A DNA stretch of 64,000 bases from JAIBBG01 sp040381475 (lineage in GTDB: Bacteria; Bacteroidota; Bacteroidia; Flavobacteriales_D; Sanyastnellaceae): the NCBI GenBank assembly GCA_040381475.1, contig JBEIHH010000007.1:1-64000 (forward strand), given 5' to 3'. The notes under the pieces are model-generated. The model saw nothing but the letters and a program-made list of their open reading frames with translations. It was not told the origin of the DNA and searched no databases. How positions within the stretch are numbered: position 1 is the stretch's first letter; each line of letters opens with the position of its first letter. The position numbers and the translations under genes are program-made. Of the stretch, positions 1 to 9,705 are shown piece by piece.

Positions 1-3000
1 ACTCAGGTTACCGCCTACCCTCAGATCTTCAATCATATTGTTGCCTCCAAAGTCCATATAAATGGCAGAGTTCAGGTCGACAGACACATTTCCCCCTGTG
101 CGGAATGGAACGCTGGCATTTACCGCGCCTGTTGCAGCAGGATTAAGCAAGGAGTTATTTCCCAGACTCACATGGTGAGGGAAGCCTCTGCCTGAAGCGG
201 CGCTCCATTCAAACCCACGGCCGTAAGAGGTGTTAACCCAGTACTGCAGCGTAGAACCTGCCGCATAAAATGGCGCATTCGTATTGACAAATCCTCCACC
301 ATTGATTCTGAATGTACCGCCATTCTGAATGGTTACTGTGCCAGTTCCGAAGTTCACTCCCCCCGAAGTATAAACATTATAGGGATTGCTAGAGCCCGTG
401 AATGTTCCGCTGCCGGGGAAGTTGAGTAACCCGGCTGTATTTCCGGTCACCCAGTCACCGCCGGTAGCATTCACTGTTCCGCCCGAGGTAATGTTCAATT
501 GCTGTGTATTGCCTGCTGCAAACAAACCTGAAAGCAGGTTAAATGTTGGCGTCGTTGTATTGTTGTTGATGAGTGTTACCACTATGCCTGGGGATGACTC
601 AATATTGATGTTTCCCGTCGTGATGAGTGTCGAGGGCAAAGCATTTCCTGTGAACTGGTTGGCTGTTCCGTTGTAGAAATAAGAGGCCGTTCCCGGGAAC
701 ACGCGCGTCAGGGTTCTCACATTGCCATCCAGAGTTGGTGCTGTAACAATTCCTGCTGCGTGACCAAGTTTGATTGCACCGGTTGCATTGAGTGTAAACG
801 CCGTGTTCGTTCCTGACAGGATATAGGGGCCCATGTTAAACGTTGCGCCATTCTGCACCGCAAAGGTGTGAGCAGAGGTGCTTAATGGAACATTGGAAAG
901 GAGTTGCACAGTATTCGTTGTTGCGCCATTACCGACATTCCACGCCACGAGACCGGCAGCATTTGTGCCTCCAAACGTCCAGGTTTGAGTTCCTCCACCA
1001 GACTTAATAAAATTCGCGGTTGGGGTTCCCCCACCGGACATACCGACCGTTCCATTCATCACCACATCTCCGTAAAAATTGACTGTTGACGAAGTCGAAC
1101 CCGCCTCATTAAAATCGAACAATCCTGCATTCTGAATGAAGTTGTTATTGAAGTTAATTGTTGTTGCTGTTGCATTGCGCTTGGTCAATGCGGAACCACT
1201 TCCGTTAATCACCAGGGGTCCATTCGCATTGAGAGTCATGACGCCTGTACCGTTGGTGATGTTGAGGATACCATTGGTTATGATGGTACTGTCGGCTACT
1301 GTCAATGTAAATGGAGTGTCACTACCTAAAGCAAAAGCATTTGAAGCGTGATTTGTAGTTATCTTGAATTTGCCATTGATCGTTTGTAAAGCTCCGGAAC
1401 AATTGACGTTTGCCGTGAGTGTCGTGTTGACTGTGAAGTGATGAAATGATTGGGTAAGACCGGTGGGCACATTCGCTGTGACTGCACTTAACAGACAAAG
1501 CGAACCGGCTGTCCAGGTACAAGTTGGAATGATGCCCGCGTTGCGTCCGTGCTCATAGGTTCCTGTCGCTCCAATGGTGATGGAGCCACCGTTTGTTACA
1601 TCGGGGCTTCCTGAGCCAGACTGCTTCATTAGTCCGTTTACAATGGTTGTAGAGCCGGCATTTGTAATCAAAGCGTTGTCGCTCGCAGATGTAAACTCAA
1701 TGGTGCCGCCGGAAGCAACAGTCAGATCAGTACCCGTTCCGTTTGCCACGGTAAATGAATTGTTGGTGACAAGAATTCTGCCTCCTGATCGCACAACAAC
1801 AGAATCAACTGTGATGGTTGTATTGACAGTCATGGTATGTCCATTGCGCACAAAAATGGCTCTGCTATTAGCTGCGTTTGGCGTTGTCGTGGCGGGAACA
1901 GCTGAAACGAACAGCGGATCCGTTGAAATTTCCCACGTTGTACTCGGTGTGGCGGTCCAGTTTGCGCTTGTGACCGACTGATAATACACAGGAACATCAA
2001 TTCTTCCCGTCATATCATAGGTAGCGCTTCCGCCGCCTGTAGGCATGGTTGCTCCCGTAATGGCAGAAGTGCTGATAACGGGCGATGCAACAGACGAAGT
2101 ATATTCCGTCCATAATGATGTAGATGAGCTAAATGAGTTCACCCTTAAAGAGGCTTCCGGTCCAACCACAACATCATTGGCAGCATCATAAGTAAATGTA
2201 GCGCCAGTAAGTGCATAGCCACTGTTGAAACCGGATACTGTCATAGGCCAATACCTGCTCAGGTAGCTTGTGGCCGGACTCATATTTGGCTGCAAACCAT
2301 CGATCACCCTTAGTCCGATGGTTCCATTGATTCCGGCACCTGAAATAGACGCAATGGTCACAGGGGAATAATCAGTTGTTCCCGTGTTTTCACCAATCGG
2401 CCATGTAAATGGCAAGCCTGTTCCTGCGGCCAATACGCTTCGAATGAGTATACCGGTTCCATTTGTTACGAACATTTTGGTTGCTGAAAAAGACGAGCCT
2501 GTAAGCGCCCCGGCCGCTGAGGCCAAGGTGATGTTGAAATTTCCGAGAAATACCAGGCCGCTGCTTGTGAAGTTAAACACATTCAAATTCATCGTCTTGT
2601 CCAACGTCAAACTTGTTGCGCCATTCCATGAAATGGTATACGCGTTAGAGGTGGTTATACCGGTGAATGTGGCAAAACCTGTATTCACAGCTGTTCCGGT
2701 GAAATCAAATGTTCCTCCCGAAGCAAATGAGCAATTACCAACTGTAAATCCGGAAAGTGATCCGGCTACACCGGTTGCGCTTGTTGTTCTAAATGTGCCT
2801 GTTGAACTCAGCGAAAAAGTATTGGCTGCATTACCCGCAACAATGGCAAAAGAAGCAAAATCAATTATTCCACTTCCGGCAGTGCTGAAGCCACTTGCAG
2901 AAGCATTAGAACCCAACGTGACATTACTTGCCAATTGAACTGTGCTACCGGCAGCAACTGTGATACTTCCCGCAGTCATGTTGGCTCCGGAGAAATTTAT

Positions 3001-6000
3001 TTGCTGTGTTCCGGTTCCGTTGAAGGTATAACCTGCTGTTGTTGTAAATGTACCGGTAAACCCGAGTGTTCCGGTACCCGACTTGGTGAAGTTGCCCTCT
3101 ATGTTAATGATGTTGTTTGCGTTAGCAGTGCCCGACCCGAGGTTGATGGCATTGGCTGTTGTACTGGTTACCAAAAGATTCCCGTTAACGGTCGCCGTAG
3201 CAACAGAAGTATTCGAAGCAGCATCCATCAACAATTGTCCGGTGCCGCTGATGGTTAGATCATTTGTAGAAAAATTGCCTTGAACTGTTGTTCCCGCGCC
3301 GGCTCCAACCAAATTCAGAACACCGTTGCTAATGGTAGAGTTGCCGGTAACATTAAGTGTTCCAATAGTGGTTGCGGTTGCCGTATTCGAAACCCTCACT
3401 GTTCCTGCTCCGGAAAGCGTAAATGTTCCGTCCACTGTCATAGTATTAGCGGTAGTATTGTTTGCGACAGTGAAAATACCAGAACCAGTCAGGCTGAAAT
3501 TACCAGCGCATCCCATATTAAATCCAGAGGCAAGTGTCCATGTTGTAGAAGCACCACCAACCAATTCTATATGGTTATAATGACGCGGAGTTGCACTGCT
3601 TGTGAAACTTGTGAGCGTATATGCGGTAGCAGCTGTGGATGAATATCTCACCGTGCTTCCGGTAACAGTATTTGATCCTGTGCTTGGTGTAAAAGTGTTG
3701 TTGATATCAATGACACCTGAGCTTGCCCAGGTTCTGATTCCATTACCTGTGTTAGTAACGTTATAGTAGAAAAATGCAGGGAAGCTCTGTGTTCCTGCTG
3801 AACTGAAATTAAATGTATTCGTGCTGACGTTCACAGTAAAATTCGAAACAGAAGGATTGAAAGTCCCCGCAACATCAATTGTAGCGGCCGGCAATGAAAT
3901 GGCTGCTCCGCCGCGGTTTTGAGAAATAGTCAGATTATTGTAAAGACCCGCCGCTATACTCTGCGCTCCGGTTCCTTTGTAATCAACCGTGCTTCCGGTA
4001 ACCGTATAAGCTCCGGCGCCACGGGTGAATGTGCCGCAAACACCAATAGTTCCGCTATTCGCAAGAACACGAGGTCCACCGGTTCCATCCAGATTACCAT
4101 AATCCCATGCAGGAATGGCAACTGAAGAGGTTGAGCTAAATATCACTGTGCTTCCACAGTTCAAAGTCGGCGATGCAGAGCTTGTATAAGTTACTGCTCC
4201 TGCCACGGTCAAGGTGCCGGTGCCGGAAATATCGAACTTACCGGTTCCGCTAACCGTTATAGCAGTGCAAGAGAATGAGCCTGAACCAAGGTCGAGCGTA
4301 TTCACTCCTGTTGAATCAATCACAATATCATCCGTCACACCTGGTGTTCCATTGGGAGTCCAGTTGGTTGTTGTATTCCAGTTGCTGTTCGTTGAACCAT
4401 TCCAGCTATACGAGCTAACCGGTGCGAGGAACGCATCGTCTTTACCAACTGCCAGATACTGTGTACCCGTGGTCATATCCGTTGGTGTAAAATTGGCTCC
4501 GCTTGTATATGTAAAAGGACCAGCGCCGGCAGGTGTGGCGGATTGCTGAACCCAGTTGGGTGATCCTTTGTAGAATCCGATATAAGGAGTTGTTCCTGCG
4601 GCAAAATTCGTTCCTTCTTCACCGCTATTGTACTGCGCAACAACTGAGAAATTGCTTCCTCCCGCAATGGCTTCATTGATAACCCAAGCGCGGTTGACCG
4701 CCTTCGTATTATCATTGGCTACCGCCACAGCTCCATCCACAACACGAATACCATAAACATCAATAGTTGCGCTTGATGTCAGTGTGATCGGATTGTACGC
4801 TGCATTTCCTACAGGGTAGAGTATTGGGCCCGTAGCCCCTGGTGAACCGATGCCCTGTCTAAGCAAACCTGTACCCGTGGTTTTAATGTGTTTTGAAGAG
4901 CTTGCTCCTGAAATCGTAGTAGCAACAAGGTTGTTGTTCCCTATAACAAGGTGGCCGTTTGTGAGTGTCAACGTACCGTTCACTGTTGCCGCCGCATCCA
5001 GCGCAACGTTTGAGCTATTGTCTATCGTAAGATTGTTAATCGTGTTTGCAGTAGCTGTTGTGCCATTCAGGAAATTTCCTGTTCCCTGTCCTGCACCGCC
5101 ATTAAAAATATAGCTTGAATTGCTATTGTAAACTCTTGTGTTCAGCTGAACACTTCCACCGGTTGCACCGGTTGTGGCTGTTGTAAAGCCATATTGGCTG
5201 GCTGTCTTCAAAGTGCTGCCGCTATTCGCGGTAAACGTGGTTCCGAGTGCCGCTCCCGATGTAATGATTCTTGTTCCAAAATCTATTTGACCACCACTTA
5301 AAACTGTAACAGTTTGCGGATTGCCGTATAGCGTCATATCGGTCAACAGCGTTAAAACAGAGCCGTTGCTCACTTGAGTATTCACATAAGAAAAATCACC
5401 GGTTAATCCGGTGGCATCATAATTCTGCGCAGCGCCATTAAACAGAAGCAGCGCATTGTTTGTAGCGTTCACACTGGTAACACTCATGCCTCCTGTACCT
5501 GTTCTGATGAAGTTGCCGGCAACGCGCAATTCGCCCATTGGATTTGCAGACGATGATACGCTGCCTGCGGCAAATTCAAAAACCGCTGAGCCACTTTGAT
5601 TGAACGAACCACTCAGATTTATGACAGGTCTGTTGGCTGTTAAAACAACTCCCGCGGTGCTTGCTAATGCATTAAAAGTTCCGCCGCTCAGAATCATTCC
5701 GTGTGATGTGCTGCTTTGATTGATAATGGAAGGACCCGTCGATCCGCTCACCATATTGAAAACACCCGCAAGAATATTGAAGTTACCGGATGTAATCGTT
5801 AACGTTCCTGTTCCTGTTCCGTCTACCAAAGAACATGTGCCCGTATTCAGTTTATTGAAACTGTTACCTGCAGTCATTGTGACAATTTTACTGTTGTCAG
5901 TAACGACCAGTGCCGTAGCTGAAGTTGAATTAACGATCACTGAATCGGCCACATCGAATGTTGTTGTTGCAACACCGGATGAGCCAGAGCCGGCTATGAT

Positions 6001-9000
6001 CAATGAGCCCGATCCACTAATGTTAAGATCATCCGTGATATTGATATCTACTGTATTCGTATTTGCTCCTGTCACTCCGATCACACTACCGCCTTGTATC
6101 AACATATCGCGCCCAACGTTTAAAACCAGCCCTGTAGTAGCTGTCAATCCAAGATTTTGACCACCGGTAGTTGTCACTTTGAAGTCGCGATTCACAGTGG
6201 TCAGGCCGGCAGACAGGTTGAAACCACCCGTCATTGCCGCGCTCCAGGTAAAGTCAGAAAATGTTTGTCCAAGACCGGCATTCGGCGCTGCATTCGGCGC
6301 TCCGCTGATCAAACAATTAGACCCGGCATTCCATGTTGCAGTAATAATCGCACCCGCGGTATTCCTGTTGTGATCGTAAGTTCCCGTGGCACCAACCGTA
6401 ATCGTTGCACTTGTCTGAACAATATCTGTTGCTGTTGAGTTTCGAAGCGTTCCATTGATGTTTACTGTCGCATTACTCACTGTCAATGTTCCCGACGCCT
6501 GATTAAAAATCGCCGTGCTATTAATTGTCATTGCCGTACTTGCTGTAACACTGGCATTGGCTGTAACGGTGGCTGCGGTGTTCGTGATGTTCAATGTCGC
6601 AAAGGATGCTGCATTGGTGTTGATGGCTTGTGCTGCTGTACCATTGAATTCAACGGTACTGCCGGTCACAGTATACGTACCGGCGCCCGGCACAAAATTG
6701 CCGCAAATTCTTGTTGTTGCGCCATTTACCCAGGTGCGGTTTCCTCCGGTGGCATTGAGTACGCCATAATTCCACGCCGGTATAGTTTGAGGTGAGCTGC
6801 TGGTAATATTCACAATTGTTCCGCAGGCAATGGTCGGTGGCGTTGTTGTGCTGGAAGTAACTGTGCCACCAATATTGACAATGGCTGCATTGGTTGTTGT
6901 AAAAGTGCCGGTGCCACTCAATGTAAAATCATTTGCTGAAACCGTATTAAAAATATTCAACGTATTTGTACCCGGAGAACTGATGGTGACATTGTCGCTA
7001 GCTGTCGGGATTCCGTTCGGAGACCAGTTCGTCGCTATCTGCCAAACGCTGCTGGTAGTGCCTGTCCAGGTATAAGAAACGGCTGAATTGATGAAACCAT
7101 CATCTTTACCAATACCAAAAGTAATTCCGGAATTGATGTTCGCAGCCGAAACCGCAAACGCGCCCGATGAAGTGAATGGGTTTGAACCCACCTGTGTTGA
7201 GTTTGTCTCAGCCCAGGCCGTGCCGTTGTGGTAAGCAACCTTGACTTGCGTTCCTGCTGCATAATTCGCATTGGCCTCGCCTGTATTCCACTGGCCTTGC
7301 ATAGTTAGGGTATTTGCAGCAGCGGTCGGAGCGGTGATGCTCCAATACCTGTTGATGAGTTTGGTATTATTGAAAGCCGCAGGAGAAGTAACCGCATCAA
7401 TTACCCTAACCTGATAAGGAATATTTGTGCCGACACTTGGTGTCAGTGTTACGGGATTGTAGGAGGAGTTACCAACGTTAAAAGTAACCGCCGATGCACT
7501 CACCGGACGAATTAACAATCCGGTGCTATTGGTAACAAAATATTTTGCTGTTGTTGGTGTCGAGACGGTTGCTGAAGCCGCGAGGGTCAGGTTATTTGCC
7601 CCAAGCACGATTCTTCCATTGGCGAAATTGACATTGCTGTTCACTGTCACAGCACTTGAGGACTGAAGTGTCACAGTGGGTGTTCCTGAGGTGTTGTTCA
7701 CTGTAAGGAAATCAAACGTGGTGTTTCCTGTCAATGTTTGGGCGACTGTTGAGCTGTTGAAAGTCACTGCCCTGTTGGACGGGTTAAAAGTTCCGGAGCT
7801 CAAGGTCCAGTTTCCGGCCAAAGCAAGGTCTCCTCCAACCGTTCCTGAGAGCGTTAATGTACCGCCCGCGATACTCACGTTTCCGGTGACATTCATAGAC
7901 TGGTTGGTTTGATCCATGCTGAGCAATCCACCGGTAACACTCACGTTACCCCCGATGGTTGTGGTGCCATATCCGGAGCCTCCGGAGCCAAAAAACAATG
8001 AGCCCGAATTGACAACCAGATTGTTGTTGATGACCCAGTTTCCTCCTGAATTCAAGCGTGCAATTTGATTGCCGCTGCTATTCATGGTAAAGTCCCAAAC
8101 CGTGATAGCTCCGAACGAATTGTTCGTTACACCAAATGGGTGTGTATAGCTGTTGCGTGACATGGGTGGTGTTGAAGACCCCACGGTAGTTACAGAAACC
8201 GTGTAATACCTTACGGCATCATGCGTTGTGGCTGCTACATTGCATGCACAGCTGGGGTTTTCGGTTGGCACCTGTCCATACACACCATTTGTTCCCACAC
8301 CATAATCATAAATTTTTTGACCAAACCAGTTAAAAGAGGTTGGTCTAACTCCACCGGGGAAAGCACTCCAGGGGATTAAAATTTCATTGGTGTTTGACGC
8401 TCCTGCTCCCGATTGACCGTAGGTCATTCCTGTTGTCACCGCAGCACCCCAGCTTCCCGAGCCATTTGCTACTCTGTATTCCTGATAGCCACTCTTAAAA
8501 TACAGCGCCAGATCGCCTCGGAAAGGCAGATCGAATGTTGATCTGTCGTAGCCCAAAGAAGTGGTGCTGCCATTTGCATCGGTGCCACCATTCACGGGAA
8601 CGATAGGATTCACATCAAACAAAAACAAACTGGCTTCAGTTGTGTTGTGGTTGCCAACCCCGATGTACAGGTTGGTGTTGTCCCAGGTCATATAAGTAAC
8701 AACGCCTCCACTTGTTTGTTGGTTGTTGCCGTCGGTGTGGATGCCGTATTCGTTGGCGGCAATGGTACCGTTGATGACTGGGGCACCGGTAGGACGATAT
8801 ACATCATCGAATACTGCATTATCTGATGCACCTGTCGCATGATTCCAAAACGGTCCCGCATACCGTAGATTCGAACCCGTCCATGTATTATCACTAGTTG
8901 TGCTTCCAATTTGTGTTGCGGTATTGCGCGGGTCGCTTTGCGGAAAAGCAGCTCCATTTGTTTCAACGAAGAGACTCCAGTTATTTCCTGTCGGGTTATA

Positions 9001-9531
9001 TGTCACACGGATACTGAAATACTCCGATCCATAGTCATTTGCGGAAATGATATTTGTGAAGTCCGTGTTTAAATCGATCCCTCCTGTGAATCGGGCAAGA
9101 CGAATTGCGTCCGTTGTGCCGCTTTGACCCAATACAACAGCATAACCATTGCCTGTTGCAACCGTATTTCCAGTAGAACCAAGAATATAAGCCATACCAT
9201 AATTGGTGTTATCAAAACCACTTGGGTTTGTGTTACTAGAACGCATGTTAAACGCCCAGGTAATGGTTCCGCTGTTGCTGCTAAGCGTAGTGGTGTAGGC
9301 AGAGTTAAAGTCCTGATAAACCCATTCTCTCCCCGCAGTGGTGGATCCCAATTGAAGTCGGTTACTGGCAATTTGCGCTCCGCTTGCGACCGTTTCTATT
9401 TCAGTCCAGCCACCACCAACGGTATTGCTGTTGGCGCGGTTGAAATCGTCAACCAACGTTTGAGCATTAACATTTGACGTAAATAGTTGCAGAAGAATAG
9501 TCGCAACCAATAGAGAAGAAAAATTCTTCAT
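1..9531 (-). CDS. Giant secreted beta-strand-repeat surface protein (3' end outside window)
   Basis: The frame is open from an ATG at 9531 to the window edge: 3177 codons with no in-frame stop at any place I checked. The start is followed by a signal peptide (MKNFSSLLVATILL..., ending NVNA-QT). Residues about 25-185 look like a concanavalin/LamG-type beta sandwich beginning DDFNRANS. Residues about 230-430 resemble a CBM9/DOMON-like domain (WDNTNLYIGVGNHN). The rest is Gly/Thr/Ser/Asn-rich beta-strand repeat of the TGNVSIAGGTLTLSG type, as in filamentous adhesins and beta-helix proteins. Three longer modules recur near residues 660-860, 1555-1740 and 2350-2540. Such proteins in Bacteroidota are normally exported by the T9SS, but the C-terminal sorting signal would lie beyond position 1. 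Adhesion is an inference; a polysaccharide-binding role is also possible because of the CBM9-like region. Confidence 0.85.
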   Translation of the reverse strand, partial: MKNFSSLLVATILLQLFTSNVNAQTLVDDFNRANSNTVGGGWTEIETVASGAQIASNRLQLGSTTAGREWVYQDFNSAYTTTLSSNSGTITWAFNMRSSNTNPSGFDNTNYGMAYILGSTGNTVATGNGYAVVLGQSGTTDAIRLARFTGGIDLNTDFTNIISANDYGSEYFSIRVTYNPTGNNWSLFVETNGAAFPQSDPRNTATQIGSTTSDNTWTGSNLRYAGPFWNHATGASDNAVFDDVYRPTGAPVINGTIAANEYGIHTDGNNQQTSGGVVTYMTWDNTNLYIGVGNHNTTEASLFLFDVNPIVPVNGGTDANGSTTSLGYDRSTFDLPFRGDLALYFKSGYQEYRVANGSGSWGAAVTTGMTYGQSGAGASNTNEILIPWSAFPGGVRPTSFNWFGQKIYDYGVGTNGVYGQVPTENPSCACNVAATTHDAVRYYTVSVTTVGSSTPPMSRNSYTHPFGVTNNSFGAITVWDFTMNSSGNQIARLNSGGNWVINNNLVVNSGSLFFGSGGSGYGTTTIGGNVSVTGGLLSMDQTNQSMNVTGNVSIAGGTLTLSGTVGGDLALAGNWTLSSGTFNPSNRAVTFNSSTVAQTLTGNTTFDFLTVNNTSGTPTVTLQSSSAVTVNSNVNFANGRIVLGANNLTLAASATVSTPTTAKYFVTNSTGLLIRPVSASAVTFNVGNSSYNPVTLTPSVGTNIPYQVRVIDAVTSPAAFNNTKLINRYWSITAPTAAANTLTMQGQWNTGEANANYAAGTQVKVAYHNGTAWAETNSTQVGSNPFTSSGAFAVSAANINSGITFGIGKDDGFINSAVSYTWTGTTSSVWQIATNWSPNGIPTASDNVTISSPGTNTLNIFNTVSANDFTLSGTGTFTTTNAAIVNIGGTVTSSTTTPPTIACGTIVNITSSSPQTIPAWNYGVLNATGGNRTWVNGATTRICGNFVPGAGTYTVTGSTVEFNGTAAQAINTNAASFATLNITNTAATVTANASVTASTAMTINSTAIFNQASGTLTVSNATVNINGTLRNSTATDIVQTSATITVGATGTYDHNRNTAGAIITATWNAGSNCLISGAPNAAPNAGLGQTFSDFTWSAAMTGGFNLSAGLTTVNRDFKVTTTGGQNLGLTATTGLVLNVGRDMLIQGGSVIGVTGANTNTVDINITDDLNISGSGSLIIAGSGSSGVATTTFDVADSVIVNSTSATALVVTDNSKIVTMTAGNSFNKLNTGTCSLVDGTGTGTLTITSGNFNILAGVFNMVSGSTGPSIINQSSTSHGMILSGGTFNALASTAGVVLTANRPVINLSGSFNQSGSAVFEFAAGSVSSSANPMGELRVAGNFIRTGTGGMSVTSVNATNNALLLFNGAAQNYDATGLTGDFSYVNTQVSNGSVLTLLTDMTLYGNPQTVTVLSGGQIDFGTRIITSGAALGTTFTANSGSTLKTASQYGFTTATTGATGGSVQLNTRVYNSNSSYIFNGGAGQGTGNFLNGTTATANTINNLTIDNSSNVALDAAATVNGTLTLTNGHLVIGNNNLVATTISGASSSKHIKTTGTGLLRQGIGSPGATGPILYPVGNAAYNPITLTSSATIDVYGIRVVDGAVAVANDNTKAVNRAWVINEAIAGGSNFSVVAQYNSGEEGTNFAAGTTPYIGFYKGSPNWVQQSATPAGAGPFTYTSGANFTPTDMTTGTQYLAVGKDDAFLAPVSSYSWNGSTNSNWNTTTNWTPNGTPGVTDDIVIDSTGVNTLDLGSGSFSCTAITVSGTGKFDISGTGTLTVAGAVTYTSSASPTLNCGSTVIFSSTSSVAIPAWDYGNLDGTGGPRVLANSGTIGVCGTFTRGAGAYTVTGSTVDYKGTGAQSIAAGLYNNLTISQNRGGAAISLPAATIDVAGTFNPSVSNFTVNVSTNTFNFSSAGTQSFPAFFYYNVTNTGNGIRTWASSGVIDINNTFTPSTGSNTVTGSTVRYSSTAATAYTLTSFTSSATPRHYNHIELVGGASTTWTLASGFNMGCAGNFSLTGSGIFTVANNTTANTMTVDGTFTLSGAGTVRVSNTATATTIGTLNVTGNSTISNGVLNLVGAGAGTTVQGNFSTNDLTISGTGQLLMDAASNTSVATATVNGNLLVTSTTANAINLGSGTANANNIINIEGNFTKSGTGTLGFTGTFTTTAGYTFNGTGTQQINFSGANMTAGSITVAAGSTVQLASNVTLGSNASASGFSTAGSGIIDFASFAIVAGNAANTFSLSSTGTFRTTSATGVAGSLSGFTVGNCSFASGGTFDFTGTAVNTGFATFTGITTSNAYTISWNGATSLTLDKTMNLNVFNFTSSGLVFLGNFNITLASAAGALTGSSFSATKMFVTNGTGILIRSVLAAGTGLPFTWPIGENTGTTDYSPVTIASISGAGINGTIGLRVIDGLQPNMSPATSYLSRYWPMTVSGFNSGYALTGATFTYDAANDVVVGPEASLRVNSFSSSTSLWTEYTSSVASPVISTSAITGATMPTGGGSATYDMTGRIDVPVYYQSVTSANWTATPSTTWEISTDPLFVSAVPATTTPNAANSRAIFVRNGHTMTVNTTITVDSVVVRSGGRILVTNNSFTVANGTGTDLTVASGGTIEFTSASDNALITNAGSTTIVNGLMKQSGSGSPDVTNGGSITIGATGTYEHGRNAGIIPTCTWTAGSLCLLSAVTANVPTGLTQSFHHFTVNTTLTANVNCSGALQTINGKFKITTNHASNAFALGSDTPFTLTVADSTIITNGILNITNGTGVMTLNANGPLVINGSGSALTKRNATATTINFNNNFIQNAGLFDFNEAGSTSSTVNFYGDVVMNGTVGMSGGGTPTANFIKSGGGTQTWTFGGTNAAGLVAWNVGNGATTNTVQLLSNVPLSTSAHTFAVQNGATFNMGPYILSGTNTAFTLNATGAIKLGHAAGIVTAPTLDGNVRTLTRVFPGTASYFYNGTANQFTGNALPSTLITTGNINIESSPGIVVTLINNNTTTPTFNLLSGLFAAGNTQQLNITSGGTVNATGGDWVTGNTAGLLNFPGSGTFTGSSNPYNVYTSGGVNFGTGTVTIQNGGTFRINGGGFVNTNAPFYAAGSTLQYWVNTSYGRGFEWSAASGRGFPHHVSLGNNSLLNPAATGAVNASVPFRTGGNVSVDLNSAIYMDFGGNNMIEDLRVGGNLS
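1910..2480 (-). repeat. Super-repeat module 3 (diverged) in the giant surface protein
   Basis: The first half is recognisable (WPIGENTG, YSPVTIASIS, IGLRVIDGL), about 2.4 kb from module 2. The second half has diverged: the GKDD motif is absent, and a SANWTATPSTTWE stretch takes the place of the W-rich strand. Confidence 0.55.
4320..4870 (-). repeat. Super-repeat module 2 in the giant surface protein
   Basis: It has the same order as module 1: YPVGNAAYNPITLT, YGIRVVDGA, GKDDAF, then SYSWNGSTNSNWN and NWTPNGTPGVTDD. Matching points lie about 2.66 kb from module 1. The downstream IPAWDYG...GAGAYTVTGSTV copy keeps the same order and spacing, so a unit of over 2.6 kb appears to have been duplicated in tandem and then diverged. 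Confidence 0.75.
6960..7560 (-). repeat. Super-repeat module 1 in the giant surface protein
   Basis: The encoded module contains YNPVTLTPS, YQVRVIDAV, a spacer, then GKDDGF and a W-rich stretch (YTWTGTTSSVWQ...NWSPNGIPTASD). It is matched by modules at about 4320-4870 and more loosely at 1910-2480. A following motif, IPAWNYG...GAGTYTVTGSTV at about 6630-6835, is also repeated at about 3940-4130. Confidence 0.75.
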
Positions 9532-9608
9532 TAGATCTGTTTATTAAGGTTAATTAAGCCGCATAATGATGCGTCCGTAAATTTATTTGGGTCAATTAGC
9601 TGAACTCA

Positions 9609-9637
9609 CAAATATAAACACGCCATTCACACCTCAA
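9609..9637 (-). promoter_or_regulatory. Promoter of the giant surface protein gene
   Basis: On the minus strand, TATATTTG (9609-9616) matches the Bacteroidota -7 consensus TAnnTTTG. A TTG lies 18 nt upstream (9635-9637), the expected place for the -33 element. The implied leader is about 70 nt before the ATG at 9531. Confidence 0.6.
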
Positions 9638-9650
9638 CCATGTGAGGTGT
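9629..9650. promoter_or_regulatory. Perfect 8-bp inverted repeat overlapping the -33 region
   Basis: ACACCTCA (9629-9636) and TGAGGTGT (9643-9650) are perfect inverted arms separated by 6 nt. The site covers the -33 element of the surface-protein promoter, so it could be an operator for a dimeric repressor. It also lies downstream of trpS and could be a weak hairpin ending that transcript, although no T-run follows on the minus strand. Confidence 0.45.
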
Positions 9651-9705
9651 AAAATTCACACTAACGTAATTAGTAGTCTAGAAGCGCCAAGAAACCGGTG
9701 TCCAA

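Noticed and set aside
2384..2938. 184-aa plus-strand frame and other plus-strand frames in 1-9500
   Set aside because: They are antisense to the giant surface protein gene, with Val/Pro/Leu-rich composition mirroring its Gly/Asn/Thr repeats.
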